In this document: positions 35,858 through 46,300 of the stretch, piece after piece | Position numbering within the stretch: the first letter of the stretch is position 1 | Layout of the letters: every line of letters starts with the position of its first letter | Source of the DNA: Odontesthes bonariensis | Lineage: Eukaryota; Chordata; Actinopteri; Atheriniformes; Atherinopsidae | Direction: 5' to 3' | Assembly (NCBI RefSeq): GCF_027942865.1 | Contig: NC_134509.1 | Location: forward strand, 23,928,697-23,992,696 | DNA: 64,000 bases | Notes under the pieces: model-generated | What the model saw: only the letters and a program-made list of their open reading frames with translations | Database searches by the model: none | What the model was told of the DNA's origin: nothing | Position numbers and translations under genes: made by a program

Positions 35858-37447
35858 TTATTGAGAGGAAGCAGCAGAGTCGGGCAGCAGGACCACAGCC
35901 AACGGGTTGGGAGTGGCAACATTCACCCGATAGAACCTGGAGAAGGTACTCGGTGACGCCCATGACGCTGCCTCACAGATGTCTTCCAGGGGAACGCCCC
36001 GTAGGGCTGCCCATGAGGTCGAGACAGCTCTGGTGGAGTGGCAGCTCACCCCAGCTGGCTGGGGGCGCCCACTTCCCTCATATGCCTGGGTGATGGCGTC
36101 CACCACCCAGTGAGACAGTCGCTGTTTAGAGAGCGCACAGCCTCTCCGAGGGCCACCGTAGCAGAGGAAGAGCTGGTCCGACTGCCTGATACCGGCAGTC
36201 GCGGCCACGTAGGCTCTCAGAGCCCGCACAGGGCACAGTAGGCGTAACCTGTCCTCCCCCTCCGGGGGAACAAACTGTGCCAGGTGGATAGGTCTGTTGA
36301 GGTTTGATGAAGACAGCACCTTCGGGAGAAAAGCGGAGTTTGGCCATAGGGAAACCCCTGAGCCATCCGAGTTCCACCTCATGCAGGAGTCGCTCACCGA
36401 CAGAGCATGCGGCTCCCCGACGCGCTTCGCTGATGCGATAGCATGTAGAAAGGCGGTCTTAGCGGAGACCCACCTCAGCCCTGCCTGAGCAAGGGGTTCA
36501 AAGGGAGGCGAGCACAGGGCGCCGAGCACCAGGTGCAGATCCCATGGCGGGGTGCGCCGCACCCGTGGGGGGCGCAGCCGCCGCGCACCTTTCAGGAAAA
36601 GGGACACCAACCTGTGGCCCCCCACCGTGCCGTTATCCACTCGAGCATGCCGAGAGGAAATGGCCGCCACATACACCCTCAGGGTAGCGGGGGACCTGCC
36701 GTCATCCAGGAGTGACTGGAGGAACTCCAGAATCCTAGGGACAGGACAGTGCACAGGGTCCTCACCCCTGTCCAAGCACCATGTAGTGAACAGCCGCCAC
36801 CTCTGTTCGTAAAGCGCCCGGGTAGAAGGCGCCCTCGCGTTCAGGATGGTATGGCAGACCTCGCCAGAGCACTCAGTCAGCATCGGGTCGGGCCCTGCAG
36901 TGGCCAGACCCACAGCTGCAGGCGGGACGGGTCGGGATGCCAGATCCGACCCTGCCACTGAGACAGGAGATCCCTCCTGTCGGGGAAATACATTGCTCTT
37001 AGGCTGGCTAAGCGTGGTGCTGCCCACCGCAGGAGGTCCCGGGATGCCTGCAGCAGCAGTGCAGACCTGGTGCCACCTTGGTGGTTTATGTGGGAGACGG
37101 CCGAAACATTGTCCGACCGCACGAGTACATGTCGGCCCCTCAAGAAAGGGAGGAAAGCCTGCAACGCCCTGTGTACAGCCCGCAGCTCTAGTGCGTTGAT
37201 GTGCTGTGAGCGCTCCCGTGCCGGCCACAGCCCCTGAGCTGTCCGGTTCTGCCACACGGCGCCCCACCCCGAGAGGGAGGCGTCCGTCGTGACTGCCTCG
37301 CGACGGGATGCAATGGAGCCCATGGGCATGCCCTGGAGGAGAAACGAACGCTTCCTCCATGGGGCCAGGGCAAGAAGGCAACGGTGGGACACCGCGAGCC
37401 TCCTGTGCCGGTGTCTTGTGGCGTCCAGGTGAAAGCTGTGCAACCAC
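35858..37447 (-). CDS. DIRS tyrosine recombinase
   Basis: 529-codon ORF. The last 320 residues are a tyrosine recombinase with an N-terminal SAM-like segment (S-T-R-A-L-Y-E-Q-R-W, L-D-D-G-R-S-P-A-T-L-R-V-Y) and catalytic positions: Arg in A-K-R-V-G-E, the C-H-S-T-R box (His and Arg) and the Tyr in F-S-R-F-Y-R-V about 24 residues from the end. The first 150-200 codons overlap the RNase H frame and may not be translated as recombinase; the true start is uncertain. It catalyses integration of the circular DNA form instead of a DDE integrase. The catalytic set looks complete. Confidence 0.9.
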   Translation of the reverse strand: MVAQLSPGRHKTPAQEARGVPPLPSCPGPMEEAFVSPPGHAHGLHCIPSRGSHDGRLPLGVGRRVAEPDSSGAVAGTGALTAHQRTRAAGCTQGVAGFPPFLEGPTCTRAVGQCFGRLPHKPPRWHQVCTAAAGIPGPPAVGSTTLSQPKSNVFPRQEGSPVSVAGSDLASRPVPPAAVGLATAGPDPMLTECSGEVCHTILNARAPSTRALYEQRWRLFTTWCLDRGEDPVHCPVPRILEFLQSLLDDGRSPATLRVYVAAISSRHARVDNGTVGGHRLVSLFLKGARRLRPPRVRRTPPWDLHLVLGALCSPPFEPLAQAGLRWVSAKTAFLHAIASAKRVGEPHALSVSDSCMRWNSDGSGVSLWPNSAFLPKVLSSSNLNRPIHLAQFVPPEGEDRLRLLCPVRALRAYVAATAGIRQSDQLFLCYGGPRRGCALSKQRLSHWVVDAITQAYEGSGRPQPAGVSCHSTRAVSTSWAALRGVPLEDICEAASWASPSTFSRFYRVNVATPNPLAVVLLPDSAASSQ

Positions 37448-38117
37448 CTCTGGAGGGGACGCAGCGACAGCAATCCTAACGTAAGAACTCCACGTAGTGG
37501 AACCGCCTGCCTTCCCGAAACGGGAGGAGGTGGCGGAGGATGTCGTCCACCCGCCGTGGCGACGGGCAGGCCATCATGGTGACCGCATCGAGGGTCACCC
37601 CAAGAAAAACTGTGCTCTGTGATGGGACCAGGCCACTCTTTGTAAAATTCACCCTGAGGCCCAAACGGGCCACATGGGAAAGAAGACACGTCGTGTCGAG
37701 GGCCACCCGAGACTGGGACGGCGCACAGACGAGCCAGTCGTCCAGATACGGCAAGATCTCCATGCCCCGCAACTGTAGGTGCGAGAGGGCTGCCGTCACA
37801 CACCTGGTGAACACCCGTGGGGAGAGGGAGAGACCAAACGGGAGCACCCTGAACTGGAAACGACGCCCCTGAAAGGCGAATCGCAGAAACTGCCGATGGT
37901 GTGGCGCCACAGGAACGTGAAAGTAGGCATCCTCCAGGTCTATGGAGGTAAACCACTCCCCTCTGGAGACCGTACGCAGAACCTCTGCAGTGGTCAACAT
38001 ATGGAACCTCAAGACCTTCAGGAACCTGTTGAGGTTCTTGAGGTCGAGGATAGGCCGGAATCCACCATCTTTCTTTGCTACCAGAAAGTAAGTCGAGTAG
38101 AACCCCCCGGGGTGCAC
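36877..38117 (-). CDS. DIRS reverse transcriptase and RNase H, split across two frames
   Basis: The RT lies in the frame of 38117-37476 (213 codons): G-G-F-R-P-I-L-D-L-K-N-L-N, T-S-I-D-L-E-D-A-Y-F (catalytic Asp), L-P-F-G-L-S-L-S-P and L-P-Y-L-D-D-W-L (catalytic Asp pair). The RNase H lies in the frame ending at 36877: V-T-T-D-A-S-L-S-G-W-G-A, N-A-L-E-L-R-A-V and V-R-S-D-N-V-S-A (Asp, Glu, Asp). The frames change near 37480, so the polyprotein is interrupted by an indel or a shift site; an indel is more likely. A methyltransferase domain, found in many DIRS elements, was not recognised. Confidence 0.86.
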
Positions 38118-38361
38118 CTGGGGGTCTACCGGTTCGATGGCACCCTAGCCCAGGAGGACGAACAGCCCCTGGGCGAGGGCTCGGGCTTTCGCCGGGTCGC
38201 GGATGACAGTCATCCTGACTCGGCCATGGGTCGGGGGCCGACGTCGGGACTGAAGTTTGTACCCGTGGGTCAAGGTGGAAAGAACCCACGGGTCCCTGGT
38301 GGAAGCAGCCCAGTAGCTGAGCTGCTGCTGGGAAAAAACGCCGACGGTCGGCCCCGTGGCC

Positions 38362-39874
38362 TCAGCGTCGGGCCCCCCGACCTCTAGAGGCTCCAGGGGC
38401 ACGACGGTCGGTACGTGAGACCTGAGGTCGCCCAGGGGGCAGTTGCTCAGGTGCCCGAAAGGGCTGCACCTGCCGCTGAGCAGGCTGTGGGCGTGAGTAC
38501 TGGGGCCGAAGGAGGCCCCTGGCCCGTGAGTGGGTGCCGCGCTGCGGGGCAGCTGGACGACCCCTAGGGTTGCCAGGCGGCGGCGCGCTTCTGTGAAGCT
38601 GTCGGGTCTTCCCAGCTTGGACCGTGCGCTCGAGGGCTTCCAGAACCGCGGAACCAAACAGCTCCCCCGGTTCCACCGGAACACTGCGGAGGGTTCTCCT
38701 GCAGGCCTCCGAGAGAGGGGACTGCGCCAACCAAACCTGGCGGCGAGCCTGTACGAGAGTAGCCATTACTCGTCCCAACTCCCTGGACATCAGTGCAAAG
38801 GCCTGTAGAGAGGCGTCAGTAACACCGTGGACAGAAGTGTCCAGCTCAGTCTCCTGCAGGGATGACGACAGGGCGAGCAGCAGGTGGGACATGGAATTAC
38901 CCATGCGAGCCATACGTGCTGCCGCCTCATAGGCCTTCGACAGCAATTCATCCGTAACCCGGCACTGGGGGCGAGGACACCTCGCCTCCTGTCTCAGAGC
39001 CTCATTGGGTGAGACGATCAGGGCGGCTATAGTGGGCTCAACCGCTGGCATGCGGTCCAGGCCGAACTTGGAGGCGTCCTGCATGGCTGCCAGGGTCCGA
39101 GCATCAGCTGTCGGACGGGCAGGGGCCCTAGGGTCCCTCCAGAACTTCTGTAATTCCCTCAGATACTCTTCTGATGGAGGTACAGTTAGTTCAGCGGGGG
39201 TTGAGGAGCGCCTGAAAAAGGCACTGGCCGAAGCTGGCTGAGCCTGCGGCACGTCCAGCTGTAGCCTGGCTAGAGCCGTACGGATGGCGGCTCCCACAGA
39301 GCCGTCCTCACTACCAAGAGCCACGGGCTGAAGAAAGGGAGCCCGCTGCAGAAGGACGGGAGGCTTCGTCTCCCAGGAGCACGTCCGAAGCGTAGTCCTG
39401 AAACATAGTAGCCGAAGCTGCTATGGAAAACGCATCCTCCTCCGGCCCGAAGGAGGCCGCTGGAGGAACAAGGGCACCTGGCTGGGTTGCTCCAGCCCCA
39501 GGCTGGAGAGCCAGGAGGAGGGACTTCATGCTGTCAAGCTGATCCACTCTAGAAGTAAGCCCGGACCCCTTGGCCCTCTTCCCGGAGGTGGGGCCTGCAG
39601 TCTCAGCAGGCCGACGCCGTGGTCGGCTAGACCGAGACGGGGCCAGCCGCTGGTCAGGGGTCAACTGAGGAGACAAGGGAGGGCCCAACAGGCGCTCTAC
39701 CTCGGCCAGCCTTGCAGCCCTGACAGCATGAGGCAAAATGCCACAATTCATGCAGGACTCGTCTGAGAGACCCTGCCTCAGATGTCCGAGGCCGAGGCAC
39801 GAAGGACACAGATCATGGCCATCCTCAAGCTGTAGAGGAGTCATACAGGCCGAGCAGGAGTGGTTGTGATCCAT
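38362..39874 (-). CDS. DIRS Gag-like protein, split across two overlapping frames
   Basis: The N-terminal part runs from ATG at 39874 to a stop at 39311. It has a cysteine cluster C-x2-C ... C-P-S-C-L-G-L-G-H ... C-M-N-C (zinc-binding type) and a basic R-P-R-R-R-P stretch. The C-terminal part (39324-38362, 320 codons) is Pro/Arg/Gln-rich toward its end. The two overlap by 14 bases in different frames. The reading after about 39356 in the second frame continues the protein's character, so a one-base indel in an original single Gag ORF of roughly 500 residues is the simplest view. Confidence 0.72.
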
Positions 39875-39983
39875 GTCGGGACCACCTCTAGCTCTATATA
39901 TATATATACACACACACAGTGTATTTGACGATAGTACGTATTTATGAATTCTTATTCATATATTTCTTCTTCTTAGTTATAGA

Positions 39984-40870
39984 TGAATGCTGGGAGAGGG
40001 AGCCGAAAACGGTGCCTTCGCCAACAAACGACTATAGGCCCCTTGGAGAGGGGCAAGTGAAGGTTTTTTTTTTTTTTTTTTCTCAAAAGAAAGTCATTCA
40101 CTTATAGATTTTTTTTTTTTTTTTACAAAAGAAAATCCTGTACTCATAGATGAATGCTGGGAGAGGGAGCCGTAAACGGTGCCTTCGCCAACAATCAACT
40201 ATAGGCCGCCTGTTCTGGGAGCGGGGGGCGCACACGCCGCCGTGCACCAGGAGAGGGGCAATTGCTGTAATTATACACTGTCTATAGTTGGATGCCGGGA
40301 GCGGGAGCCGCACACGGTGCCTTCACTGACAACCACTATAGGCCACCTGTGCTGGGAGCGGGGGGCGCACACGCCGCCTTACACCAGGAGAGGGGCTATT
40401 GCTGTATTTATACACCGTCTATAGGTGGATGCCGGGAGCGGGAGCCGCAAACGGTGCCTTCGCCGACAACCACTATAGGCCGCCTGTGCTGGGAGCGGGG
40501 GGCGCACACGCCGCCTTACACCAGAAGAGGGGCTAGTGCAAGTTCTATTAGCTATAGCTGGATGCCGGGAGCGGGAGCCGCACACGGTGCCTTCACCGAC
40601 AACCACTATAGGCCACCTGTTCTGGGAGCGGGGGGCGCACACGCCGCCGTGCACCAGGAGAGGGGCAGAACAATAGCAGCAACAAAATCAAAGAACCGGC
40701 ACAACCGAGTTGGCCGCTTAACATAAGTAGGTTACAGATGCCGGGAGAGGGCTAGCAATGTAGCTTCACCGACAATGCAACTATAAACAGACTGTTACTC
40801 ACGTGCAGCGCACAGCACCGGGAGAAGGAGCGAGCATGCTACCTAGACCGGCGCTTGTAACAGCTGGTCA
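39984..40870 (-). repeat. tandem repeat in the DIRS 5' leader, 133-177 bp units
   Basis: Units begin at 39984, 40152, 40291, 40428, 40561 and 40738, each with a GATGCCGGGAG-like core followed by CGGTGCCTTCRCC and ACTATAGGCC, and in the central units GCGGGGGGCGCACACGCCGCC. Central periods are 139, 137 and 133 bp. T-runs at about 40064-40082 and 40109-40125 interrupt the outer part. The array lies between the right terminal repeat and gag, the 5' leader of the element. Confidence 0.88.
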
Positions 40871-41064
40871 GTAAACTTCATCAGCCGAGGGAAAAAAAGG
40901 TTACATACCTCTCGGCAGTTCGCCGCGGTCTCTGAAGGGCGAGCAGCTCGCAGCCTCGACGGGACGTCGCGAGACCACCAGCAGCGAACGATGAAGTAGA
41001 ATTGGTTTCAGAAATCGTCTCATATGCAGACGCAGTACTTACCTTGCGCAGCGAGAAGATGAAA

Positions 41065-41210
41065 AAGGACTGACCTGCTGATGTTGCCGGAAGTATATAG
41101 GCTCTCCGGGGTCAGCAGGGGGTCACGAGTGACGTTGTTGGTATTAACACTCGACCTGCGCATGCGCAAGATGTATCATCCAGTGCTTGAAAGCACCGCC
41201 TCTGGCGGTC
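41065..41210 (-). repeat. DIRS inverted terminal repeat, right
   Basis: Reverse-complement partner of 35520-35665. Beyond it the outer end (to 41229) differs from the left outer end, as usual for DIRS elements. Confidence 0.93.
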
Positions 41211-41386
41211 AGTAAGGATGAAATAGAACACATTTTACCTAACTGTGTTTAGATAATTTATGCATTTCACAATGTATTAGCTATATATTAAACTAATGGG
41301 TATCTGAAAGCTAAAGATGCTTACCTTCAATGTCGTATGGAGAAGCTTTCCTTAGAATGCCATATTTTTGTTGTTTTGTTGAATGC

Positions 41387-41432
41387 TGTGGATATTTGCC
41401 TTTAACTTTATAGTTAAAGGCAAATATCCACA
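41387..41432. repeat. perfect inverted repeat, 21-bp stem with 4-base loop
   Basis: TGTGGATATTTGCCTTTAAC-T pairs fully with 41412-41432; the loop is TTAT at 41408-41411. Weaker outer pairing (ATGGAGA near 41337, TCTCCAT at 41434-41440) suggests a larger foldback. Confidence 0.93.
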
Positions 41433-41753
41433 CTCTCCATATTTATGACAGATGTCAACTTGATTAAAGATTATACATGGGACACATCAGCAAGTTATGA
41501 CCAACACTTAGCGGTCTTACACATTTGCATAATTGATTGAAGGAATAACATCAAGTGATTTTTTTGACTTTCCAGAAAGCAGCATATATGTCGTTATATT
41601 ATTAAACTCTGTTATATTTAATTTCTGGGACAATACTTGTAAATTAACATGTCAACATTTACACAGGAGATTTATTTGATAAAAATCAACAAATGCAAAA
41701 GTCTTTATTTTTTTATTTTATGTTTGACAATATTAGCTGAACTTTTTCTCCAC

Positions 41754-42051
41754 GGTAACTTTAGCAAATAACGTGCAAATGTTTTCAAATTCACAAGATT
41801 TGTTGTGCATGATGACAGGAACGAACACAGTTAAGGACTTGCTGGTAAATTAATGTGTTACCATGTTATGTAGGGGGAACAGATTATTTCAGACAGCTGA
41901 AATATTTGGTTCCCCGCTGGTTACTTTGGCAAATAAAGTGCAAATGTTTTCAAATTCACAGGATTTGTTGTCCATGATGAGAGGAACAAACACAGTTAAG
42001 GACTTGCTGGTAAATTAATTAATTCAAATTTTATGGAGGGGGAACAGATTC
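41754..42051. repeat. direct duplication, unit about 166 bp
   Basis: The segment from GGTAACTTTAGCAAATAA (41754) to GGGGGAACAGATT is repeated from GGTTACTTTGGCAAATAA (about 41920) to GGGGGAACAGATT with scattered differences. Confidence 0.88.
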
Positions 42052-42548
42052 AATCAATAATCATTCCATAATTCATTTACTATATCATGAGCATGGAGCA
42101 TGCAGCATGGCTAACAACTTGCTCTGTTGTTAGCCACTGTCATTTCAGTTCAGCATCACTACTTTAACTTTTTAACATAAAAAAAAAAAGAAACAAAAAA
42201 AAAAAAAAAGAAATTGTTCCTGGAAAAGACTTCCTAAAATTCTGCAATGGCAAGCATATCATAGCAGAGGAGAATTTCTCTGGACATCTGTCATTATTCT
42301 GTGTAAATAATAAAAAATGTTACTTCATTTAACCAGCCTTAAAGCATTGCATGCTTCTAAGATAAATGCAAAATCACAAGACAAAAGTTTTGTTGATATA
42401 AACAAAGCCTACGCAAAAGAGGAACTCAGCAGTTTAAACCCAAGATGTTGACACATAATGTTTCTAACCCCCAATTTCCTCTTTTTTCTCACGGTGGCAT
42501 ATATATAAAAAAAAACAGCTTTATTTTCAGATCCTTTGCAAAAGAAAG

Positions 42549-45466
42549 ATGAAACAGAGCCAGCGAAACCTGCTGTTCCCCCTCTGCAGTAAGTTCAGTT
42601 AAATTAATGAAAAAAAGGGCTTTGGATAGAGGTCTTTGACCTATTAGTCATTTAATGAACTTGGAAGCCATGTATATCCACAACTTGTGTCAAATGAGCA
42701 CTAGTTTATAGTTCTGCTTTTGATTTCATGTTGTCTTCTCTTTGCAGTTGCTCTAAGTTGTGTGACCACTGCGGCACAGGTGATCGAAGTCTCTGGGTAT
42801 GAGGGAAGAGATGTGAATGTGTCCTGCACCTATCCTCAGGGTTATCAGTCATATGAGAAGTACCTGTGCAAGGACAGCTGTGACTACGATGAAGATGTTA
42901 TCATCACGACTACGCAAGCAAAAAAAGGCAGATACACCATCCGTGATAATGAGGAGAAACAAATCTTCACAGTGAGCATCTCTGATCTACGTACTGTGGA
43001 TGCTGGAAAATACCAGTGTGGGATTAGTAGGACTGGATATGATATCCTCACTGAAGTACTGCTAAAAGTAGGGCAAGGTAATTAAACATTTGCAAATAAT
43101 TACAAAGTAATTACAAATGCCAGATGATAGATTAACATCAAATAGTATCGTATTGTGAGGTCAGTTGTTGAAACTCTGATAGCTGTGAGCTTTAATTGTT
43201 GCCATGCTATTTATGCTGATGTTTTTTCCAACTGTGAAAACACAACTAAGACCGATTTTGTTAGAAATCCTGGTTATTTGAATTTGATAGGTCAACTGAT
43301 AGTGTGAAGGGGTCATTAAAGGATAACTTGATGTAAGACATTGTTATGTATTTTCTTAAAGGTAAAATGTTTTTTGCATTCCCATCAGTGGTTGTTGTTG
43401 GAGTCTCTTGTTTATTTGTTTCACTGTCAGACAGTGGCTTGTCCAATGTGACCAAAAAAACAGTTCAGATGGCTTCTGTATGATGTTATCAGTCACTCAC
43501 ATCTTTCTGGAGGACCATGGTTCCTTTCTTCGTTTTAACTTTAGCTCAAATCGTAGAGGTTAGCGGGGTTTATTCATACACAGCTCTCCTACAGTCCCAC
43601 CACAGGATTTCAGTCAGACAACTTATGTGTGAAGGTTGATAAACTTTTATTAAAACATATGATTGAAGTTTGGGTCTAGGCTCCAACCCTATCACGCCTT
43701 CTGCGTATATTTTCTCTGTGTGATTTTGGAGCGATGAGTGAGCCTACAGGTGGACGCTGGAGTGGTGGGGGGGTGAAAAGCAGATAAAGAACATGTAGAG
43801 AAAAGTAGAACCACTTAAGCATTGCTCTCTAATCAAACTAAACTGAGGCTGCAGTGTACTTAGATCATGAAATGAATTTTCATCTTCTGTCTGACAGAGT
43901 GGTGCTGTGTAAAGACAAAAAGCACGAGCAGCACTGTGGGAAATCCCTTTCCTTTGCGGTGTCCTTATCCATCAAAACACCAGAATAACAGGAAATCCCT
44001 CTGCAAGGGGGACCACCCCAACAACTGCACAGACGTGATGACAAGTGGAAGCAGGTTCACGCTGCAAGATGACGTTTCCTCCAGCTCTTTCTCAGTGATG
44101 ATCACAGAGCTGGAAGTAGGTGATACTGGGACATACTGGTGTCGCTCACACTCACAGTTGAGTTTTGGAAACTACACCAAAATTCAGCTGTCAGTAGGTA
44201 AGATTAGATGAGATCTGACAAGATTTCTTCTTTTTTCTGTTACCAGCACAAGGGAAGAAAAGTCATTTAAAAGTTGGGTCAGCATTATTCAGTGAGGAAG
44301 TTGGCTAGAAGAGTCAGGAATAAACTTTCACAGAATATGAAAGCCATGTGATTCATGTTCCCATTATAACAGGGATGATGTTTACCAAGTTCAAGTGATT
44401 TATCTGCAACCCAAGTGCCTGAAAATAGCTCCATTCAAAGCTTTAACTATGTCTCTTCATATCCTGTGAAGAAAGTATTATTTCAAAGACTCATCCTTTC
44501 AGTGTGGAAAAAAAATCAAAGTCAATACACAGCAAAGTCATACGACTGAATCCTTTTTTGTTTGTTTTCTTTAGTTTGGCCACTGCAGACCAGCACTGCA
44601 AAAACAATCAGATCAACATCAGCACCTACCCAACACAAAGATATACTGATGCATGTTCCCATTAATTTAATTTCCAATGTGGTCTTCACAAAAGTAAAGA
44701 TGAGAGTACAAACTGAATCAGTTGAGTATCTGACAACAGATGTGTGCAAAATTAGTTTTCTCTCCTTTTTTTTTCTTTTCAGGTGTTCTGCTTCTTAAGA
44801 TGTTGCTTTAAATTGTTCCTGTTCTCCTGCTGATATTACTTTCAATTGCTTTGATTATCATTTTCAAATGCAAAAGGAAAAGTATGCATTACCTACTGCA
44901 TGCAAAACTACACAAATTGATACACCATATTATTTTTATGAGCCATCATGTTTTGACATGTGCATGGTTGTGTAAATGTGTGTCTCCAGGATCTGAAGCC
45001 AGCACTAATAAGGAGATGAGAAAGTTAGAGGCTTTCAAAATGGTAGGTGTGACACATTTAAAAAAAATCTTGGTTTTCAACAGTGCGGAGCCAAGCTTCT
45101 AATTCAGAGGACCTCGCCACCAAAACTACAAAAAGACTACATTTGTTACATGTTACATGTACCATCATCTAAAAACAGCCTCATCAGTGACTCCAACACT
45201 GTTCTTTGAACTCACTGATACAAAAGTGTGGCATGCAGTGACCAACTGTAGTCACTCCATCCTATAGGCCCTTCCCTATTGGATATCTAACTTTCATCTA
45301 TACATATGTGATTGTTTATTTATCTACATATTCATTTCTTTAGATCCGTCAAAATGCAGCAGATGCAGCTGACCCAAACCAACAGAGCATCAGTCGCAAT
45401 GAAATGCAAGAAAATGTGTACCAAAGCCTCACTTCATCAGAAGAAATCTACTCTGTCTGTCAGTAG
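42549..45466 (+). CDS. gene B: CD300/pIgR-like, two Ig domains, stop before membrane span
   Basis: Exons: leader 42549-42588, D1 42748-43077, D3-type Ig 43898-44197, TM 44783-44881, tail 44990-45042 and 45344-45466. No D2 exon is present. D1 has V-S-C-T-Y, Y-L-C-K and D-A-G-K-Y-Q-C-G (Gln replaces the usual Trp); D3 has L-R-C-P-Y, S-L-C-K and D-T-G-T-Y-W-C-R. The TM exon has an in-frame TAA (44809-44811) after nine codons, before the hydrophobic span I-V-P-V-L-L-L-I-L-L. Without a stalk exon the product would be about 232 residues, probably secreted. A stalk-like exon after 44584 lacks a GT donor and meets a stop. Downstream exons still read on in frame (N-V-Y-Q-S-L, E-I-Y-S-V), so loss is recent or the stop is bypassed by splicing. 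It is the most diverged of the four genes. Pseudogene status is possible. Confidence 0.75.
44809..44811 (+). other. in-frame TAA in the TM exon of gene B
   Basis: With phase-1 splicing into 44783 the tenth codon is TAA. The exon length (99 bases) equals that of the gene A TM exon, so the frame is conserved and this is a point nonsense change. Confidence 0.85.
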
Positions 45467-45579
45467 TTACAACATAAGAAGTACAGTACAGTTGGTATAT
45501 TTGTTATTTAGTGATGGACTTTTTCCCATTATGGTGTCCAACATTTTTCAGTACTAAGTGAAAGTAATGAATAAGAGAT

Positions 45580-46300
45580 TATAACTTTAACTTTATTCAT
45601 ATAGCACTTTTTTTTATTTCAAAGTACAACCCACAGTGCTTTACAGAACACAAGTATAACAAAAAATGTATATAAACACATACACATAAACACATAAAAG
45701 ATTAGAAAAAACAACACTTGCAAAGTAATTTGCAAGAAACAAGAGAGATAAACAGATGATTAAGGGAAATGAGAAGGAAATATAGGAATGACTTTACACA
45801 TCTAACCATGATGTAAGGCAATGTACTGGTTTTGGTAATATTTCGCAGGTGAAAGACAGCCACTCTGGAGGTCTGTTTCATCTAAGGGATAAAGGATAAA
45901 TCCTGGTCAAAGGTTCCTGTCATTAGCACTGGAAACCAAGGTAATGCCATCAGGAGTAAGAATGTAGCTGGACTTGAAAACAATAGTTTAAAAACTTAGT
46001 TTTGCTTGTGTTCAAAAGTAGAAAATTAATCAAAATCAAAGACAATCTTATAACTTCCGGAACCAAGTTTCCATAGTTAAATGTAACTTGGTGTCATCAG
46101 CATAAATGTAAGTCATGTTTTCTGATTACATCTCCCAAATGAATCCTATAGAGAGAGAACAGAAGTAGTTTGAATTCAGAACCATGTGAAACCCCATAAA
46201 TATTATATGGACCAAAACACTGTTCACATGAACTGGGATCTGTCACACAGATATGACTTTGATCAGTCCATTTATATGACAGTAGAAAAACAGGATCATT
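45580..46300 (-). mobile_element. probable 3' region of an L2/CR1-type LINE
   Basis: Starts with TTTATTCATATAGCACTTTTT ... CCACAGTGCTTTACAG, the reversed 3' end seen in many fish L2/CR1-like elements. It continues with GGTGTCATCAGCATAAATG and ACCATGTGAAACCCCATA, words shared with common teleost repeats. No coding frame. Family name not certain. Confidence 0.5.

Larger units (their letters stand above)
35479..41229 (-). mobile_element. DIRS-type tyrosine-recombinase retrotransposon, structurally complete
   Basis: A 5.75-kb element read on the - strand. It has inverted terminal repeats of 146 bp (35520-35665 against 41065-41210), unequal outer end extensions, and an internal complementary region at 35711-35813. 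It encodes, in order on the - strand, Gag-like protein (39874 to 38362), reverse transcriptase and RNase H (38117 to 36877) and tyrosine recombinase (37447 to 35858). No target duplication was seen, as expected for recombinase-mediated integration. It lies between genes A and B. The Gag and RT/RNase H frames each appear broken once, so it is probably not autonomous now. Confidence 0.94.
41230..42548. other. intergenic DNA between DIRS element and gene B
   Basis: No exon. It contains a perfect hairpin at 41387-41432 and a direct repeat at 41754-42051 (listed separately), and an A-rich run near 42179-42211. Confidence 0.55.

Noticed and set aside
35812-39241. Several + strand ORFs opposite the DIRS genes
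   Set aside because: Antisense shadows of GC-rich - strand coding sequence.
40098-40726. ORFs of 91-144 codons in the DIRS leader
   Set aside because: Translations of the tandem repeat; not conserved in frame and not a known DIRS protein.
39984-40870. CRISPR-like regularly spaced repeats
   Set aside because: Units are long, imperfect, lie inside a eukaryotic retroelement leader and have no unique spacers.
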